Part shown: positions 1 to 8,281 of the stretch, piece after piece
Position numbering within the stretch: position 1 is the stretch's first letter
Layout: each line of letters opens with the position of its first letter
Source: Methylobacterium aerolatum
GTDB lineage: Bacteria > Pseudomonadota > Alphaproteobacteria > Rhizobiales > Beijerinckiaceae
Reading direction: 5' to 3'
Assembly: GCF_022179085.1 (NCBI RefSeq)
Contig: NZ_BPQE01000033.1
Location: 19,349-83,348 of the forward strand
Length of the DNA: 64,000 bases
Translations under genes and position numbers: made by a program
The notes under the pieces: generated by a model
Seen by the model: only the letters and a program-made list of their open reading frames with translations
The model's database searches: none
Told to the model about the DNA's origin: nothing

Positions 1-1286
1 CGGAGGGGTTCTACACCATCACCCCAGGCCTGATGAACCCGAACTCCTCCTACTATCTGTCCTTCGATACCGGCTTTCCGAACGCCTTCGACCGGGCCAA
101 CGGCCGCTCCGGCCGCTACCTGATGGTGCACGGCACCTGCTCGTCGGCGGGCTGCTTCGCCATGACCGACGCCTCGATCGCCGAGATCTACGCCATCGCC
201 CGGGAAGCCTTTGCCGGCGGGCAGCGCAGCTTCCAGTTCCAGTCCTACCCGTTCCGCATGACGGCCAAGAACATGGCCAAGTTCCGGAACGATCCGAACG
301 CGCCGTTCTGGCAGAACCTCAAGGAGGGCTCAGACTACTTCGAGGCCCTGAAGGAGGAGCCGAAGGTCGGCGTCTGCGGCACGCGCTACGTGTTCGGCGG
401 GTCCGACGTGGCGGCGGGCGCCTGCAAGCCCCGCGTCGACCCGGAGGTGGCCGAGAAGCGCGACCGGGATGCCCACGAGGTGGCGGAATTGGTGTCCAAG
501 GGCACCCCGGCGGTGCGCATCGCCTACCAAGACGGCGGCCAGAACGCCGTCTTTAGGCCGCAGAACAATCCCAGCGCCTTCGCGAGCCTCGGCGGCACCG
601 AGACGGTCCTGCCGTACGACGCCAAGGAGTACGGGCGGCACAACCTCGGCGACGTGAGCCGCCCGGAGACCCTGGCCGCCGCGCCGGAGGAGATCGAGAT
701 CGACACGAAGGGGCGCCCGGTGATGCTCGCCGCCGCGCCGTCGCCGACCACCACGGCCTCGACCACACCCAAGGCCGAGCCGAAGTCGGCGGGCCGGGGC
801 AGGGGCGCGACGCCGCCCGCGGCCACGCTCATGGCCGCGCAGCCCGATCCGTCCGCCGACGCGAAGGCCGCCGACAGGACGACACGGATCGCCATCGCCG
901 ATGCGGATGGCGAATCCGGCTCCTATCAGCAGGTCCTCGGCCAGATCTTCGCCAGGAAGACCGCCGCTCCGGTGACGCCCGCGACCGACGCGACAGTCGT
1001 GGAGCCGGTGAAGGTCGCCGCCGCCGTCGAGCCGGCGGCCAAGGCATCGCGGTCCACGCTCTCACACGGCAAGCCGGGAGAAGGCGTGAAGTCTCAGGCG
1101 GCGAAGGGCGAACCCGGCAAGGCCAACGCCCCGAAGGCGGAGGCCCACAAGGCCGCGACGGCGAAGGCCGACTCCGCCAAGGTCGTCGGAAAGCCGGGCG
1201 CGCCGAAGGTCGAGGGGCTGAATCCGACGCCGATCAAGCCGGCCACGGCGAAGCACGCGCTGGCGAAGATCGACGGAAAACCCTGA
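1..1286 (+). CDS. YkuD-fold L,D-transpeptidase, 5' end cut by window edge
   Basis: This is a murein L,D-transpeptidase-like protein acting on peptidoglycan stem peptides in the periplasm. The frame is already open at base 3, so the true start and any signal peptide lie outside the window and the in-frame ATG at 33 is internal. The YkuD core is seen as an HGTCSSAGCF motif (His, then Ser-x-Gly-Cys, with the catalytic Cys at base 153). The fold resembles the YafK/DpaA branch. The last ~220 residues are Ala/Lys/Pro-rich low complexity, which could tether or extend through the cell wall. The gene converges on the Pmp3-like gene; their stop codons share one small hairpin. The family call is firm; the exact activity (cross-linking or protein release) is not decided. 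Confidence 0.85.
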   Translation, partial: EGFYTITPGLMNPNSSYYLSFDTGFPNAFDRANGRSGRYLMVHGTCSSAGCFAMTDASIAEIYAIAREAFAGGQRSFQFQSYPFRMTAKNMAKFRNDPNAPFWQNLKEGSDYFEALKEEPKVGVCGTRYVFGGSDVAAGACKPRVDPEVAEKRDRDAHEVAELVSKGTPAVRIAYQDGGQNAVFRPQNNPSAFASLGGTETVLPYDAKEYGRHNLGDVSRPETLAAAPEEIEIDTKGRPVMLAAAPSPTTTASTTPKAEPKSAGRGRGATPPAATLMAAQPDPSADAKAADRTTRIAIADADGESGSYQQVLGQIFARKTAAPVTPATDATVVEPVKVAAAVEPAAKASRSTLSHGKPGEGVKSQAAKGEPGKANAPKAEAHKAATAKADSAKVVGKPGAPKVEGLNPTPIKPATAKHALAKIDGKP

Positions 1287-1300
1287 GCGCGATCGCTCAG
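1283..1300. terminator. Small dyad holding both convergent stop codons
   Basis: CTGAGCG-CGAT-CGCTCAG is a perfect 7-bp stem. It contains the TGA of the L,D-transpeptidase gene on the plus strand and the TGA of the Pmp3-like gene on the minus strand in symmetric positions. There is no T-run, so it is a weak candidate for a bidirectional 3' hairpin. Confidence 0.35.
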
Positions 1301-1470
1301 ACCAGGGGCCGATCCCGGTTCATCAGCCACAGGGCATGCACGGTCCCCGGCAACCAGCCGAGGATCCACAGCACGATGTTCAACAGGAACTGGATGCCGA
1401 AGCCGGTGGTGACCAGCACGGCGATCGGCGGAAACACAATCGCGAGCAGAATGCGAACGAGGCTGGACAC
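1297..1470 (-). CDS. YqaE/Pmp3-family small membrane protein
   Basis: This 57-residue, two-helix inner-membrane protein belongs to the Pmp3/YqaE (UPF0057) family, associated with membrane potential and stress in other organisms. The match rests on the pattern RILLAIVFPPIAV, then a glycine-rich turn and LGWLPGTVHALW, all characteristic of the family. A GTG start at 1470 is chosen because GGGAGAG precedes it and because the length then fits the family (about 52-60 residues). A longer ATG frame from 1551 would add a charged N-terminus not expected here. It is convergent with the L,D-transpeptidase gene. Confidence 0.8.
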   Translation of the reverse strand: MSSLVRILLAIVFPPIAVLVTTGFGIQFLLNIVLWILGWLPGTVHALWLMNRDRPLV

Positions 1471-1576
1471 GGGCTCTCCCCACACGAGCCGGAGCGGCTC
1501 GGCGCGGTAACGATGCGCGACCACGACTGTTCCAGCGCGATGGACCTTCACGCCGCGCCACGCGGACGGCCTTTCA

Positions 1577-1598
1577 AGTAAGGCGAATGTGCCTTACT
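1577..1598. promoter_or_regulatory. Operator dyad upstream of the vapB-like gene
   Basis: AGTAAGGC-N6-GCCTTACT is a perfect 8-bp inverted repeat 29 bases before the antitoxin start. AbrB-fold antitoxins usually bind such dyads, with their toxin, to repress their own operon. That role is inferred from position. Confidence 0.6.
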
Positions 1599-1627
1599 AT
1601 GCCGCTGATGAAGGCGGAGCGCTGACC

Positions 1628-1894
1628 ATGGCGATTTTGACGGTGACCGCGCGGGGGCAGGTGACGTTCCGCCGGGAAGTGCTCCAGCACCTCGGCATCA
1701 AGTCCGGCGACCGGATCGAACTCGAATTCCTCCCGAATGGCCGGGCGGAACTGAGGGCGGCCCGGTCGAGGGGCGAATGGCGAGACTTGAGCGGCCTGCT
1801 CAAGGACAAGGGTAATGGCGCCACGCTCTCGGTCGATGACATGAGCGAGGCGATTGCCGAAGCCGGCGCCTCGCGCGGTGCCGCACGCCCGTGA
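1628..1894 (+). CDS. AbrB/SpoVT-fold antitoxin (VapB-like)
   Basis: This 88-residue protein has an N-terminal swapped-hairpin AbrB DNA-binding motif (TVTARGQVTFRREVLQHLGI, then GDRIEL) and a C-terminal tail that would wrap the toxin. The start at 1628 is preferred over an in-frame upstream ATG (1589) because it begins the AbrB motif, follows AAGGCGGAG, and leaves the operator dyad outside the coding region. Its last codons overlap the next gene by 4 bases (GTGATGA), typical of translationally coupled antitoxin-toxin pairs. It should neutralise the neighbouring PIN toxin and repress the operon. Confidence 0.85.
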   Translation: MAILTVTARGQVTFRREVLQHLGIKSGDRIELEFLPNGRAELRAARSRGEWRDLSGLLKDKGNGATLSVDDMSEAIAEAGASRGAARP

Positions 1895-2289
1895 TGATCA
1901 CGGCCGACACCAATCTTCTAATTCGCCTCGTCATGGCAGACGACGAAGCGCAAAGCCGCCTCGCGGTCCGCGCCGTGGAAGAGGCGAGCGTGGTCGCTAT
2001 TGGCGTCCACACGCTCTGCGAGTTCGTCTGGGTTCTGAGCCGGAGCTACGCCGTCCCCCGCGGCGACGTCGCCCATGCGATCCGTCAGCTCATCGAGACA
2101 CGCAACGTCGTCGTCCATCGTCCCGCTGTCGAGGCCGGCTTGGAGATGCTCGAAGCGGGCGGCGACTTCGCGGATGGCGCCATCGCCTTCGAAGGTCGCC
2201 TTCTCGGTGGGGAGACCTTCGTCTCGTTCGACGGCAAGGCCGTCGCACGGCTCAAACGCTTGGGCCACTCGGCGCGGGAGCTCGGTTGA
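1891..2289 (+). CDS. PIN-domain toxin (VapC-like ribonuclease)
   Basis: This 132-residue PIN-domain protein is the likely toxin of a VapBC-type module, a Mg2+-dependent endoribonuclease. The acidic PIN residues are visible: the Asp of ITADTNLL, the Glu of TLCEFVW, the Asp pair of GGDFADGAIA and the Asp of FVSFDGKA. The start overlaps the antitoxin stop. The cellular RNA target cannot be read from sequence. The gene is convergent with the cytochrome c gene, 22 bases away. Confidence 0.85.
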   Translation: MMITADTNLLIRLVMADDEAQSRLAVRAVEEASVVAIGVHTLCEFVWVLSRSYAVPRGDVAHAIRQLIETRNVVVHRPAVEAGLEMLEAGGDFADGAIAFEGRLLGGETFVSFDGKAVARLKRLGHSARELG

Positions 2290-2311
2290 GGGCCGAACTC
2301 CCGCGATGCCC

Positions 2312-3889
2312 TTACTTCGGCGGCGTCGTGGCGCTCGGGATGGCGGCCGGGACGTTGGCGGCCTGCTTCTCCGGGTTCTTCACCTGGCTGTAGGCCACAT
2401 TCGAGAACGTGCCGATCACGGCGGGCCAGCTCGGGTTGCCGTATTGCGGGTCGTCGCGCCCGACCTTGCAGAAGGCGGTGGTGAGGCCGTTGACGATGTC
2501 GTCGTCGGTCACGCCGGTCTGCTCCGACTTGATCTGGGGCACGAGGCGGGCGAGCGTGGGAACGAAGTCCTGCTGCTTCAGACCCTTGAGGCTGTCCTGC
2601 AGGCCGATCTTCTGGAAGGCGGCCTTGAGTTTCTCCTGCTCGATCTCGGCGCAGGGCGCGGTCCCGGACAGCATCGTCTGGGTCGCGGCGCGGGCGTCGG
2701 AGGCTTCCGTCCCGGTGAGGACCGGCGCCTTGTTGCCCCAGGCGTTGCGGATGTAGTCGGTGACGTTCTTCACCTCCACATCGGTCATCTGCTGCCCGAT
2801 GGCGACCATCGGCGCGAGGCCGCTCTGCGCCGCGAGGCCGCCGTAAATCACGCGCAGCACGGTCTCCGGCCCCTTGGACTGGACGGAGGTGTTGCCGGCG
2901 AGCGCCGGGACCGCTCCTTCGATGCCCTTGCCGTCCGGCTGGTGGCAAGAGGAGCAGTAGGTCAGGTAGGTCGAGGCGCCGGGGGCGTCCGAGGTGTCGA
3001 AGGCGGCGAGATCCTTGGCCTTGTAGGTCTGCTTGGCGGGCACCGTGCGCAGGTAGGCCACCATCGCCTTCAGGTCCTCCTCCTTCACCTTGGAGAGGGA
3101 TTCCATGATGGTCTGGCGCATCGGGCCCGCCGCGACGCCGGGGCGATCACCGGGGGCCGTGCCGGTCTTGAGGTAGGTGACGACCTGCTCGTCGGTCCAG
3201 GCGCCGATGCCCTGATGGCCGTCCGGCGTGATGTTGGGGGCGTACCACCCGTCGATCACGCCCCCGCCGAACCGGCCGGCGAAGCTCGAATTGCCCACGA
3301 GCTTGTTCTCGTTGTGGCACATGGCGCAGTGGCCGAGCCCCTCGACGAGGTAGCCGCCGCGGTTCACCTCGGCGCTGGCGTTCGGATCGGGCTTAAAGCG
3401 CTCCTGCGTAAAGAAGGCGGTTCGCCACGTGACAAGGGCGGTGCGGACGTTGAACGGGAAGGGGATCTGGTTGTCCTTGCGCTTCTCGTTCACCGCGGGG
3501 ATGGACTGGAGGTAGGCCCAGATCGCCTTGGTGTCCTCGTCCGTGACCTTGGTGTACCAGCCGAACGGGAAGGCTGGGTACAGGTAGCCGACATGCTTGC
3601 TGTAGCCGCCCCGGAAGGACTTCTCGAAATCCTCGTAGGTGTAGTCGCCGAGGCCGGTTTCCTTGTCGGGGGTCAGGTTCGGCGTCATGATCACGCCGAA
3701 GGGCATGTTCAGCGCGTAGTTGCCCGCCAGGTATTTCCCGCCCGCCGCCGTGTGGCAGGCGGCGCAGTCGCCCATCGTGACGAGATACTTGCCACGCTCC
3801 ACCGGATCCTGACTGTCCTGGGCCGCGACCGGCCCTGCGAGGATCGTCCCGGCGAGCAGGCCGGAGGCGAGAACTAGGCGACGCTGCAT
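2312..3889 (-). CDS. Three-haem cytochrome c (AdhB-like) with C-terminal extension
   Basis: This 525-residue exported c-type cytochrome has three haem motifs, CAACH, CAMCH and CSSCH. The layout is that of the cytochrome subunit of membrane-bound alcohol, gluconate or sorbitol dehydrogenases, which pass electrons to ubiquinone at the periplasmic face. The ATG at 3889 is chosen because it starts a signal peptide (MQRRLVLASGLLAG, with AQ cleavage) and follows GAGGGG; a longer frame to 4054 is not needed. About 125 residues follow the third haem domain, including two Cys and no haem motif, which is unusual. No dehydrogenase subunit is adjacent. The gene starts 25 bases after the minus-strand membrane gene, so it may end the bchG-tspO transcript. 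Substrate is unknown. Confidence 0.85.
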   Translation of the reverse strand: MQRRLVLASGLLAGTILAGPVAAQDSQDPVERGKYLVTMGDCAACHTAAGGKYLAGNYALNMPFGVIMTPNLTPDKETGLGDYTYEDFEKSFRGGYSKHVGYLYPAFPFGWYTKVTDEDTKAIWAYLQSIPAVNEKRKDNQIPFPFNVRTALVTWRTAFFTQERFKPDPNASAEVNRGGYLVEGLGHCAMCHNENKLVGNSSFAGRFGGGVIDGWYAPNITPDGHQGIGAWTDEQVVTYLKTGTAPGDRPGVAAGPMRQTIMESLSKVKEEDLKAMVAYLRTVPAKQTYKAKDLAAFDTSDAPGASTYLTYCSSCHQPDGKGIEGAVPALAGNTSVQSKGPETVLRVIYGGLAAQSGLAPMVAIGQQMTDVEVKNVTDYIRNAWGNKAPVLTGTEASDARAATQTMLSGTAPCAEIEQEKLKAAFQKIGLQDSLKGLKQQDFVPTLARLVPQIKSEQTGVTDDDIVNGLTTAFCKVGRDDPQYGNPSWPAVIGTFSNVAYSQVKNPEKQAANVPAAIPSATTPPK

Positions 3890-3914
3890 GGTCCGCACCC
3901 CTCGTGGCATGTGA

Positions 3915-4280
3915 TCAGAACCGTTCGAATATCCTGCGGCGGCGGAACGCGTCCCGCTCCGCGTTGTTCCTGTCCGGACCGGCGGCGGCCTGCGGCCAAG
4001 CGTCCGCGTGAACGTCTGCGGCCCGCACCGGACGGCGGAGAAAGAGATCCGCACCGTGGGCCGCGAGGCCCATGAGCATCCATCCGGCCACGATGGGCCA
4101 GGACGATCCGGTCAGCGCCGCCCGCAAGGCCAGCATCAGGGCGGCGCCGGAGGCGAGCGTGGCGGCCAGCGGCGCGAACCGGGCGAGACTACGCGTCAGT
4201 GCGAAGAGCAGCGCCGCCTCGGCCAGCACCCCGAAGAGAATCAGATCCACGATGCGGCCGGAGGCGAACAGGGCCTCCAT
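3915..4280 (-). CDS. Small multi-pass membrane protein after tspO
   Basis: This 121-residue protein of unknown function has about three hydrophobic helices (residues ~9-30, ~34-54, ~60-80) followed by a charged, Arg-rich cytoplasmic-looking tail. Its ATG overlaps the tspO stop codon (ATGA), so it is almost certainly co-translated with tspO. I do not recognise a family. The position suggests a role connected with TspO, tetrapyrrole handling or the neighbouring cytochrome, but nothing in the sequence proves it. Confidence 0.7.
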   Translation of the reverse strand: MEALFASGRIVDLILFGVLAEAALLFALTRSLARFAPLAATLASGAALMLALRAALTGSSWPIVAGWMLMGLAAHGADLFLRRPVRAADVHADAWPQAAAGPDRNNAERDAFRRRRIFERF

Positions 4281-4771
4281 CACACGAGGCTCCGCCGGGG
4301 ATTCAGCTGGACGATACGCAAGTTCAGGCACGCCGCGATGCTGACCCAGACGAGGTAGGGCAGGTTGAGCCAGCCCGCGACGGCGCTCGTCCGGCCGACG
4401 ACGAGTATCAGCGCGGCGACGGAGATCCACAGCAGGACGATCTCGCCCAGGGCCCAGTCGGGCCGCCGCAGCCGGAAGAACACCACGCTCCAGGCGATGT
4501 TGAGGAGCCCGTTCACCGCGAAGGCGATAGCGATGGCGGGCCGGGCGCCGACGGCGGAGGTCCAGGCCAGGACGCCGGAACTCGCGGTGAGGGCGAAGAT
4601 CACGGCCCAGATCGGTCCGAAGGCCCAGTCCGGCGGCTTCCAGGCCGGAACGCGCAGGCGGCGGTACCACTCGTCGGTCTTGGTCGCGATGCCACCCGCC
4701 GCCGCGACGGCGACCGCGCAGACCGCCGCGACGAGGGCGGTGGTCCAGTCGCCGGGCGCGGGTAGGATCAC
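4280..4771 (-). CDS. tspO: TspO/MBR-family tryptophan-rich sensory protein
   Basis: This 163-residue five-helix outer-membrane protein of the TspO (peripheral benzodiazepine receptor) family binds porphyrins. In Rhodobacter it modulates photosynthesis gene expression in response to oxygen. Evidence is the segment RVPAWKPPDWAFGPIW, the aromatic-rich helices and the C-terminal PYLVWVSIAACLNL pattern. A GTG start at 4771 overlaps the bchP stop (GTGA) and gives the usual family length. It lies in the bchG-bchP transcript, which fits a tetrapyrrole-linked role. Confidence 0.9.
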   Translation of the reverse strand: MILPAPGDWTTALVAAVCAVAVAAAGGIATKTDEWYRRLRVPAWKPPDWAFGPIWAVIFALTASSGVLAWTSAVGARPAIAIAFAVNGLLNIAWSVVFFRLRRPDWALGEIVLLWISVAALILVVGRTSAVAGWLNLPYLVWVSIAACLNLRIVQLNPRRSLV

Positions 4772-6036
4772 GGCGAAACCCACCGGAAGAGGTGGGCGAG
4801 GTCCTTGAAGAAGATGCGCACATGCGCGGCCGGCTTCGCCCGGACCAGCTCCTTGTTCATGTAGGAGTCCCAGGTGAGCTGCTGCACGTCCTTGTCGCGG
4901 CAGATCGAGACGAAGCGCTCGCGCAGCCCGTCGCTCCGGTACCAGACCCACTGCATCATGCCGAGAATCCAGAAGACCCGTCCGTGCAGGCGCATGAAGC
5001 GCCGCCGGGCGAGGCCGAGGGCCTTCACCTGTCCGGTGGCGAGAAAGCCCTCGGCTGCCTCGGCCGCGAGGCGCCCGCCGAGCATCGCGTAGTAGATGCC
5101 CTCGCCGGAAGCCGGCGCCACGACGCCCGCCGCATCGCCGGCAAGCAGCACGTCGCGGCCGTTGTCCCAGCGCTTCAGCGGCTTCAGGGGCAGGGGCGCG
5201 CCCTCCCGCCGGACGGTCTCCGCGTCCGCGAGGCCGGTTTGCTCGCGTAGCGCCCGGATGGAGGAACGGAGGGAGAAGCCCTTGCGGGCGCTGCCCGTGC
5301 CGATGCTGGCCGTGTCCCCATGGGGGAAGATCCACGAGTAGAAATCGGGCGAGTGGCGGCCCTGGTAGAACACGTCGCACCGGGTCGGGCCGATGGCGGC
5401 GGCACCCGCCTCGCCCGCCTGCGGCACCCGGACGATCTCGTGATAGGCGAAGACCTGTCGCATCTTGTCGTGGCCCGGCACCTCGGCCCGGCCGACGGGG
5501 GAGGTGGCGCCGTCCGCCCCGATCACGAGGCGGGCCTGCACCGTGTGGTGCGCCAGCGTCTCGCCCTTGCCGGTGGTGAAGTGGACGAGGGTCGTCCCGT
5601 CGGCGGGGCGGGTCACCCGCTCGAAGGCGGCCTCCCGCAGGTCGGCCCCGGCCTCGGCGGCCCGTTGGCGGAGCCAGGGGTCGAAATCCTTGCGGTCCAC
5701 CATGCCGACGAAGCCTTCGCCGACCGGCATGTCGACCTCCTTGCCGCTCGGCGCGATCATGCGGGCGGCCCGGATGCGGGCGACGAGGAGATGGTCGGGG
5801 ATCGCGAAATCGCGAATCAGGCGGGGCGGGATCGCGCCGCCGCAGGGCTTGATCCGGCCCGGCTTGTCCAGGAGGAGCACCGAGCGGCCCGCCCCGGCGA
5901 GGTCCGCCGCCGCCGTCGCCCCCGCCGGGCCGCCGCCGACCACCACGACGTCGAATCGCCGGGGAATGCCGTCCCCCTCCGCAGGGGATGGGCCATGTGC
6001 GGGGGCCGCCGCGCCGTGCAAGTCCTGCCGAGCCAT
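4768..6036 (-). CDS. bchP: Geranylgeranyl diphosphate/bacteriochlorophyll reductase
   Basis: BchP reduces the geranylgeranyl tail of bacteriochlorophyll (or its diphosphate) to phytyl using NADPH and FAD. The 422-residue flavoprotein has an N-terminal Rossmann motif VVVVGGGPAGATAA (about residues 30-43), the GRIKPCGGAIPP segment typical of the geranylgeranyl reductase family, and the second FAD motif DVLLAGDAAGVVAPASGEG. The ATG at 6036 follows GAGGTGAGG. It sits 4 bases behind the pucC-family gene and overlaps tspO. The ~25-residue stretch before the FAD motif is not conserved. Confidence 0.95.
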   Translation of the reverse strand: MARQDLHGAAAPAHGPSPAEGDGIPRRFDVVVVGGGPAGATAAADLAGAGRSVLLLDKPGRIKPCGGAIPPRLIRDFAIPDHLLVARIRAARMIAPSGKEVDMPVGEGFVGMVDRKDFDPWLRQRAAEAGADLREAAFERVTRPADGTTLVHFTTGKGETLAHHTVQARLVIGADGATSPVGRAEVPGHDKMRQVFAYHEIVRVPQAGEAGAAAIGPTRCDVFYQGRHSPDFYSWIFPHGDTASIGTGSARKGFSLRSSIRALREQTGLADAETVRREGAPLPLKPLKRWDNGRDVLLAGDAAGVVAPASGEGIYYAMLGGRLAAEAAEGFLATGQVKALGLARRRFMRLHGRVFWILGMMQWVWYRSDGLRERFVSICRDKDVQQLTWDSYMNKELVRAKPAAHVRIFFKDLAHLFRWVSP

Positions 6037-6040
6037 CGCC

Positions 6041-7363
6041 TCACCTCGCCTCGAACGCCGGATTGAGCGGAAAGGACGCGGGCGCCGCCTCGACGCGCAG
6101 CGCCACCGCGACCGCCGCCAGGAACAGCACGCCTTCGGCCGCGAAGACCGCGCCGTAGGCCGTGACCGGATCGGTCACCACGAGGCGCATCGCATCGACC
6201 GCCGCCGCGCCGAGCACGCCGCCGCCGCCGAAGGCGACACCCTGCGCCGCGCCCCAGACTCCCATCCGCGTGCCGCGTTCGCGCTCACCCCCGGCACCGG
6301 CCAGCGCCATCATCGAGCCGATGGCCGCCACCGCGTAGATGCCGTTGGCGAGGCCGAGCGCGAAGACCGCGCCGCGCAGGGGAAAGTCGGGTCCCGAGGG
6401 CCCGCCCGCCGCGATGGCGAAGAGGGCCGCAGCGGACGCGCCGCAGCCGACCACGATCCACAGGCGCAGGGAGGCGAGCGCGGTCCCCTTGGCCAGCAGC
6501 GTCACCGCCGCCACGAGGAGCATCCCCGCGAGCACGCCGCCATGCTGGAGACCCGCGAGCTTCGTGGTGGCGCCGGGCCCCATGGCGAAGACGAGGCCGG
6601 CATAGGGTTCCAGGATGAGCTCCTGCGCGCTGTAGGCGAGCATCGACACGAAGACGAAGATCGTGAACCGGCGTGCCACGGGGTCGGCGAGCACCGTGCC
6701 CAGGACCTGGAAGAAGGGCGGCTTGCTCTCAGCCGTCTCCGGGCTTGGGGCGGGGAGCCCGGCCTCGACGCCGACCAGGGCGAGGCCCGCGAGGCAGAAG
6801 GCGATGAGCGACACGGTGCCGGAGACGGCCATCAGCCGGGAGCCGGAGAAGGGCTCGAGGAAGTGCCCCGCGAACGGCGCCGTCAGGGCGAAGCCGAGGA
6901 TCATCATCACCCAGACCAGGGTCGCCGCGGCGCCGCGCCGGGCGGGCGCCACGCCCCCGGCCAGGAGCACGAGGAGCGATGTCCCCGCCGCGCCGACCCC
7001 GAGGCCGACGAGAAGGAAGGACAGGGCGGCCAGCGCGAGCCCCGCCGCGAGGTGGCTTTCGGCCAAGGCCGTGCCGCAGGCGGCGCCGAAGCCGCCGAGG
7101 CAGAGGGCCGCCATGCCGCCGAGGATCCAGGGAGTGCGCCGCCCCGTCCGGTCGGAGCCGTAGCCCCAGCGCGGGCGTAGCACCTGCACGGCATAGTGGA
7201 TCGCCACGAGCAGGCCCGGCACCAGGGCGGGCAGGGCGAGTTCGACCACCATCACGCGGTTGAGGGTCGAGGTCATCAGCACGACCACGCCGCCGAGCGA
7301 GGTCTGGACCAGGCCGAGGCGCAGGATTGACGGCCAGGAGAGATGGGTCTGGGCCCGGGCCAT
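6041..7363 (-). CDS. PucC/LhaA-family major facilitator protein (Bch2/ORF428 type)
   Basis: This 440-residue, about 12-helix membrane protein belongs to the BCD/PucC family of the major facilitator superfamily, which helps assemble light-harvesting complexes or deliver bacteriochlorophyll. The place between bchG and bchP is that of ORF428/bch2 in other purple bacteria. Family signatures include TSTLNRVMVVELALPALVPG near the N-terminus and SMLAYSAQELILEPYAG in the middle. The ATG at 7363 overlaps the bchG stop by one base (TGATG). It is a paralogue of the lhaA gene at 19876 but is clearly distinct. Confidence 0.9.
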   Translation of the reverse strand: MARAQTHLSWPSILRLGLVQTSLGGVVVLMTSTLNRVMVVELALPALVPGLLVAIHYAVQVLRPRWGYGSDRTGRRTPWILGGMAALCLGGFGAACGTALAESHLAAGLALAALSFLLVGLGVGAAGTSLLVLLAGGVAPARRGAAATLVWVMMILGFALTAPFAGHFLEPFSGSRLMAVSGTVSLIAFCLAGLALVGVEAGLPAPSPETAESKPPFFQVLGTVLADPVARRFTIFVFVSMLAYSAQELILEPYAGLVFAMGPGATTKLAGLQHGGVLAGMLLVAAVTLLAKGTALASLRLWIVVGCGASAAALFAIAAGGPSGPDFPLRGAVFALGLANGIYAVAAIGSMMALAGAGGERERGTRMGVWGAAQGVAFGGGGVLGAAAVDAMRLVVTDPVTAYGAVFAAEGVLFLAAVAVALRVEAAPASFPLNPAFEAR

Positions 7364-8247
7364 CAGGCGCCTCCCACCAGCGGCCTCAGGGCGAAGGCGG
7401 TGGCGAGCATCCCGAGCACGTAGAGCGTCGTGCCGGTGCCGTTGTACCACGCGGCCCGGCCCCGGGGATCGTCGAGGAACTTCACCATCAGCGCGGCCTG
7501 CCCTGCCAGCAGGGCGGCGACGATGCCGGCGTGCCAGGGCCGGCCCCAGGCGAAGAGCAGGGCGATGACCACGACCTGCGGCACGGCCATCACGAGGCAG
7601 GCGAGCCGGGCGGCGTTGTCGGGGCCGAGCTGCACCGGCAGGGATCGAACGCCCGTCGCGATGTCGCCCTCGACGGACTTGAAGTCGTTGAGCGTCATGA
7701 TGCCGTGGGCGCCGACCGAGTAGAGCAGGGCGGTCACGAGCACCCGCCAATCGGGCATGGCGGCGGCCATTACCGCCGCGCCGGTGAACCAAGGCAGCCC
7801 CTCGTAGCAGAGGGCGACCGCCGTGTTGCCCCACCAGCCGTTGACCTTCAGCCGCAGCGGAGGCGCCGAGTAGATCCAGGCGAGCACCAGCCCGAACAGG
7901 GCGGCGCCGAGGATCCAGGGGCCGAGGGCCGCGGCGACGGCGAGCGACAGGGCGGTCCAGCCGAGGGCGAGATAAAGGCCCCAGCGGCCGGGGATGCGGC
8001 CGGAGGGAATCGGCCGGTTCGGCTCGTTGATGGCGTCCACGTGCCGGTCGAACCAATCGTTCGCGGCCTGGCTGGTGGCGCAGACCAGCGGCCCGGCGAG
8101 CACGATGCCCGCCGCGATCACCGGCCATTGCCCATGGGCGGAGACGCCCGAGGACACGACCCCGCAGCCGAAGGCCCACATCGGCGCGAACCACGTGAGC
8201 GGCTTCAGGAGTTCGACGACGGCACTAGGAGCGGGCGTGGCGGCCAT
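7363..8247 (-). CDS. bchG: Bacteriochlorophyll a synthase (bacteriochlorophyllide polyprenyltransferase)
   Basis: BchG esterifies bacteriochlorophyllide a with a geranylgeranyl (or phytyl) chain in the inner membrane, the last step before BchP. The 294-residue UbiA-family protein shows the allylic diphosphate motif NDWFDRHVDAINEPNRP, the second Asp-rich site LNDFKSVEGD, and multiple membrane helices. It starts LLKPLTWFAPMWAFGCGVVS as is usual for BchG. It is the first gene of the minus-strand bchG-pucC-bchP-tspO run. No Shine-Dalgarno sequence precedes the ATG, and a predicted start of transcription falls on it (see the promoter entry). Confidence 0.95.
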   Translation of the reverse strand: MAATPAPSAVVELLKPLTWFAPMWAFGCGVVSSGVSAHGQWPVIAAGIVLAGPLVCATSQAANDWFDRHVDAINEPNRPIPSGRIPGRWGLYLALGWTALSLAVAAALGPWILGAALFGLVLAWIYSAPPLRLKVNGWWGNTAVALCYEGLPWFTGAAVMAAAMPDWRVLVTALLYSVGAHGIMTLNDFKSVEGDIATGVRSLPVQLGPDNAARLACLVMAVPQVVVIALLFAWGRPWHAGIVAALLAGQAALMVKFLDDPRGRAAWYNGTGTTLYVLGMLATAFALRPLVGGA

Positions 8248-8253
8248 AGGCGG

Positions 8254-8281
8254 AGGCTATGCCAGCCCCGGGGAGTGTCAA
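8254..8281 (-). promoter_or_regulatory. Predicted bchG promoter
   Basis: On the minus strand TTGACA (8281-8276) and TAGCCT (8259-8254) are 16 bases apart. The -35 lies inside the PpsR-like box. The same TTGACA-N16-TAGNNT arrangement occurs before bchF. The expected transcription start coincides with the A of the bchG ATG, so the message may be leaderless. This is a prediction from sequence only. Confidence 0.5.

Noticed and set aside
2075-3877. Long plus-strand frame (600 residues) opposite the cytochrome c gene
   Set aside because: The translation is low-complexity and the other strand has a complete three-haem cytochrome; it is a GC-rich antisense shadow.
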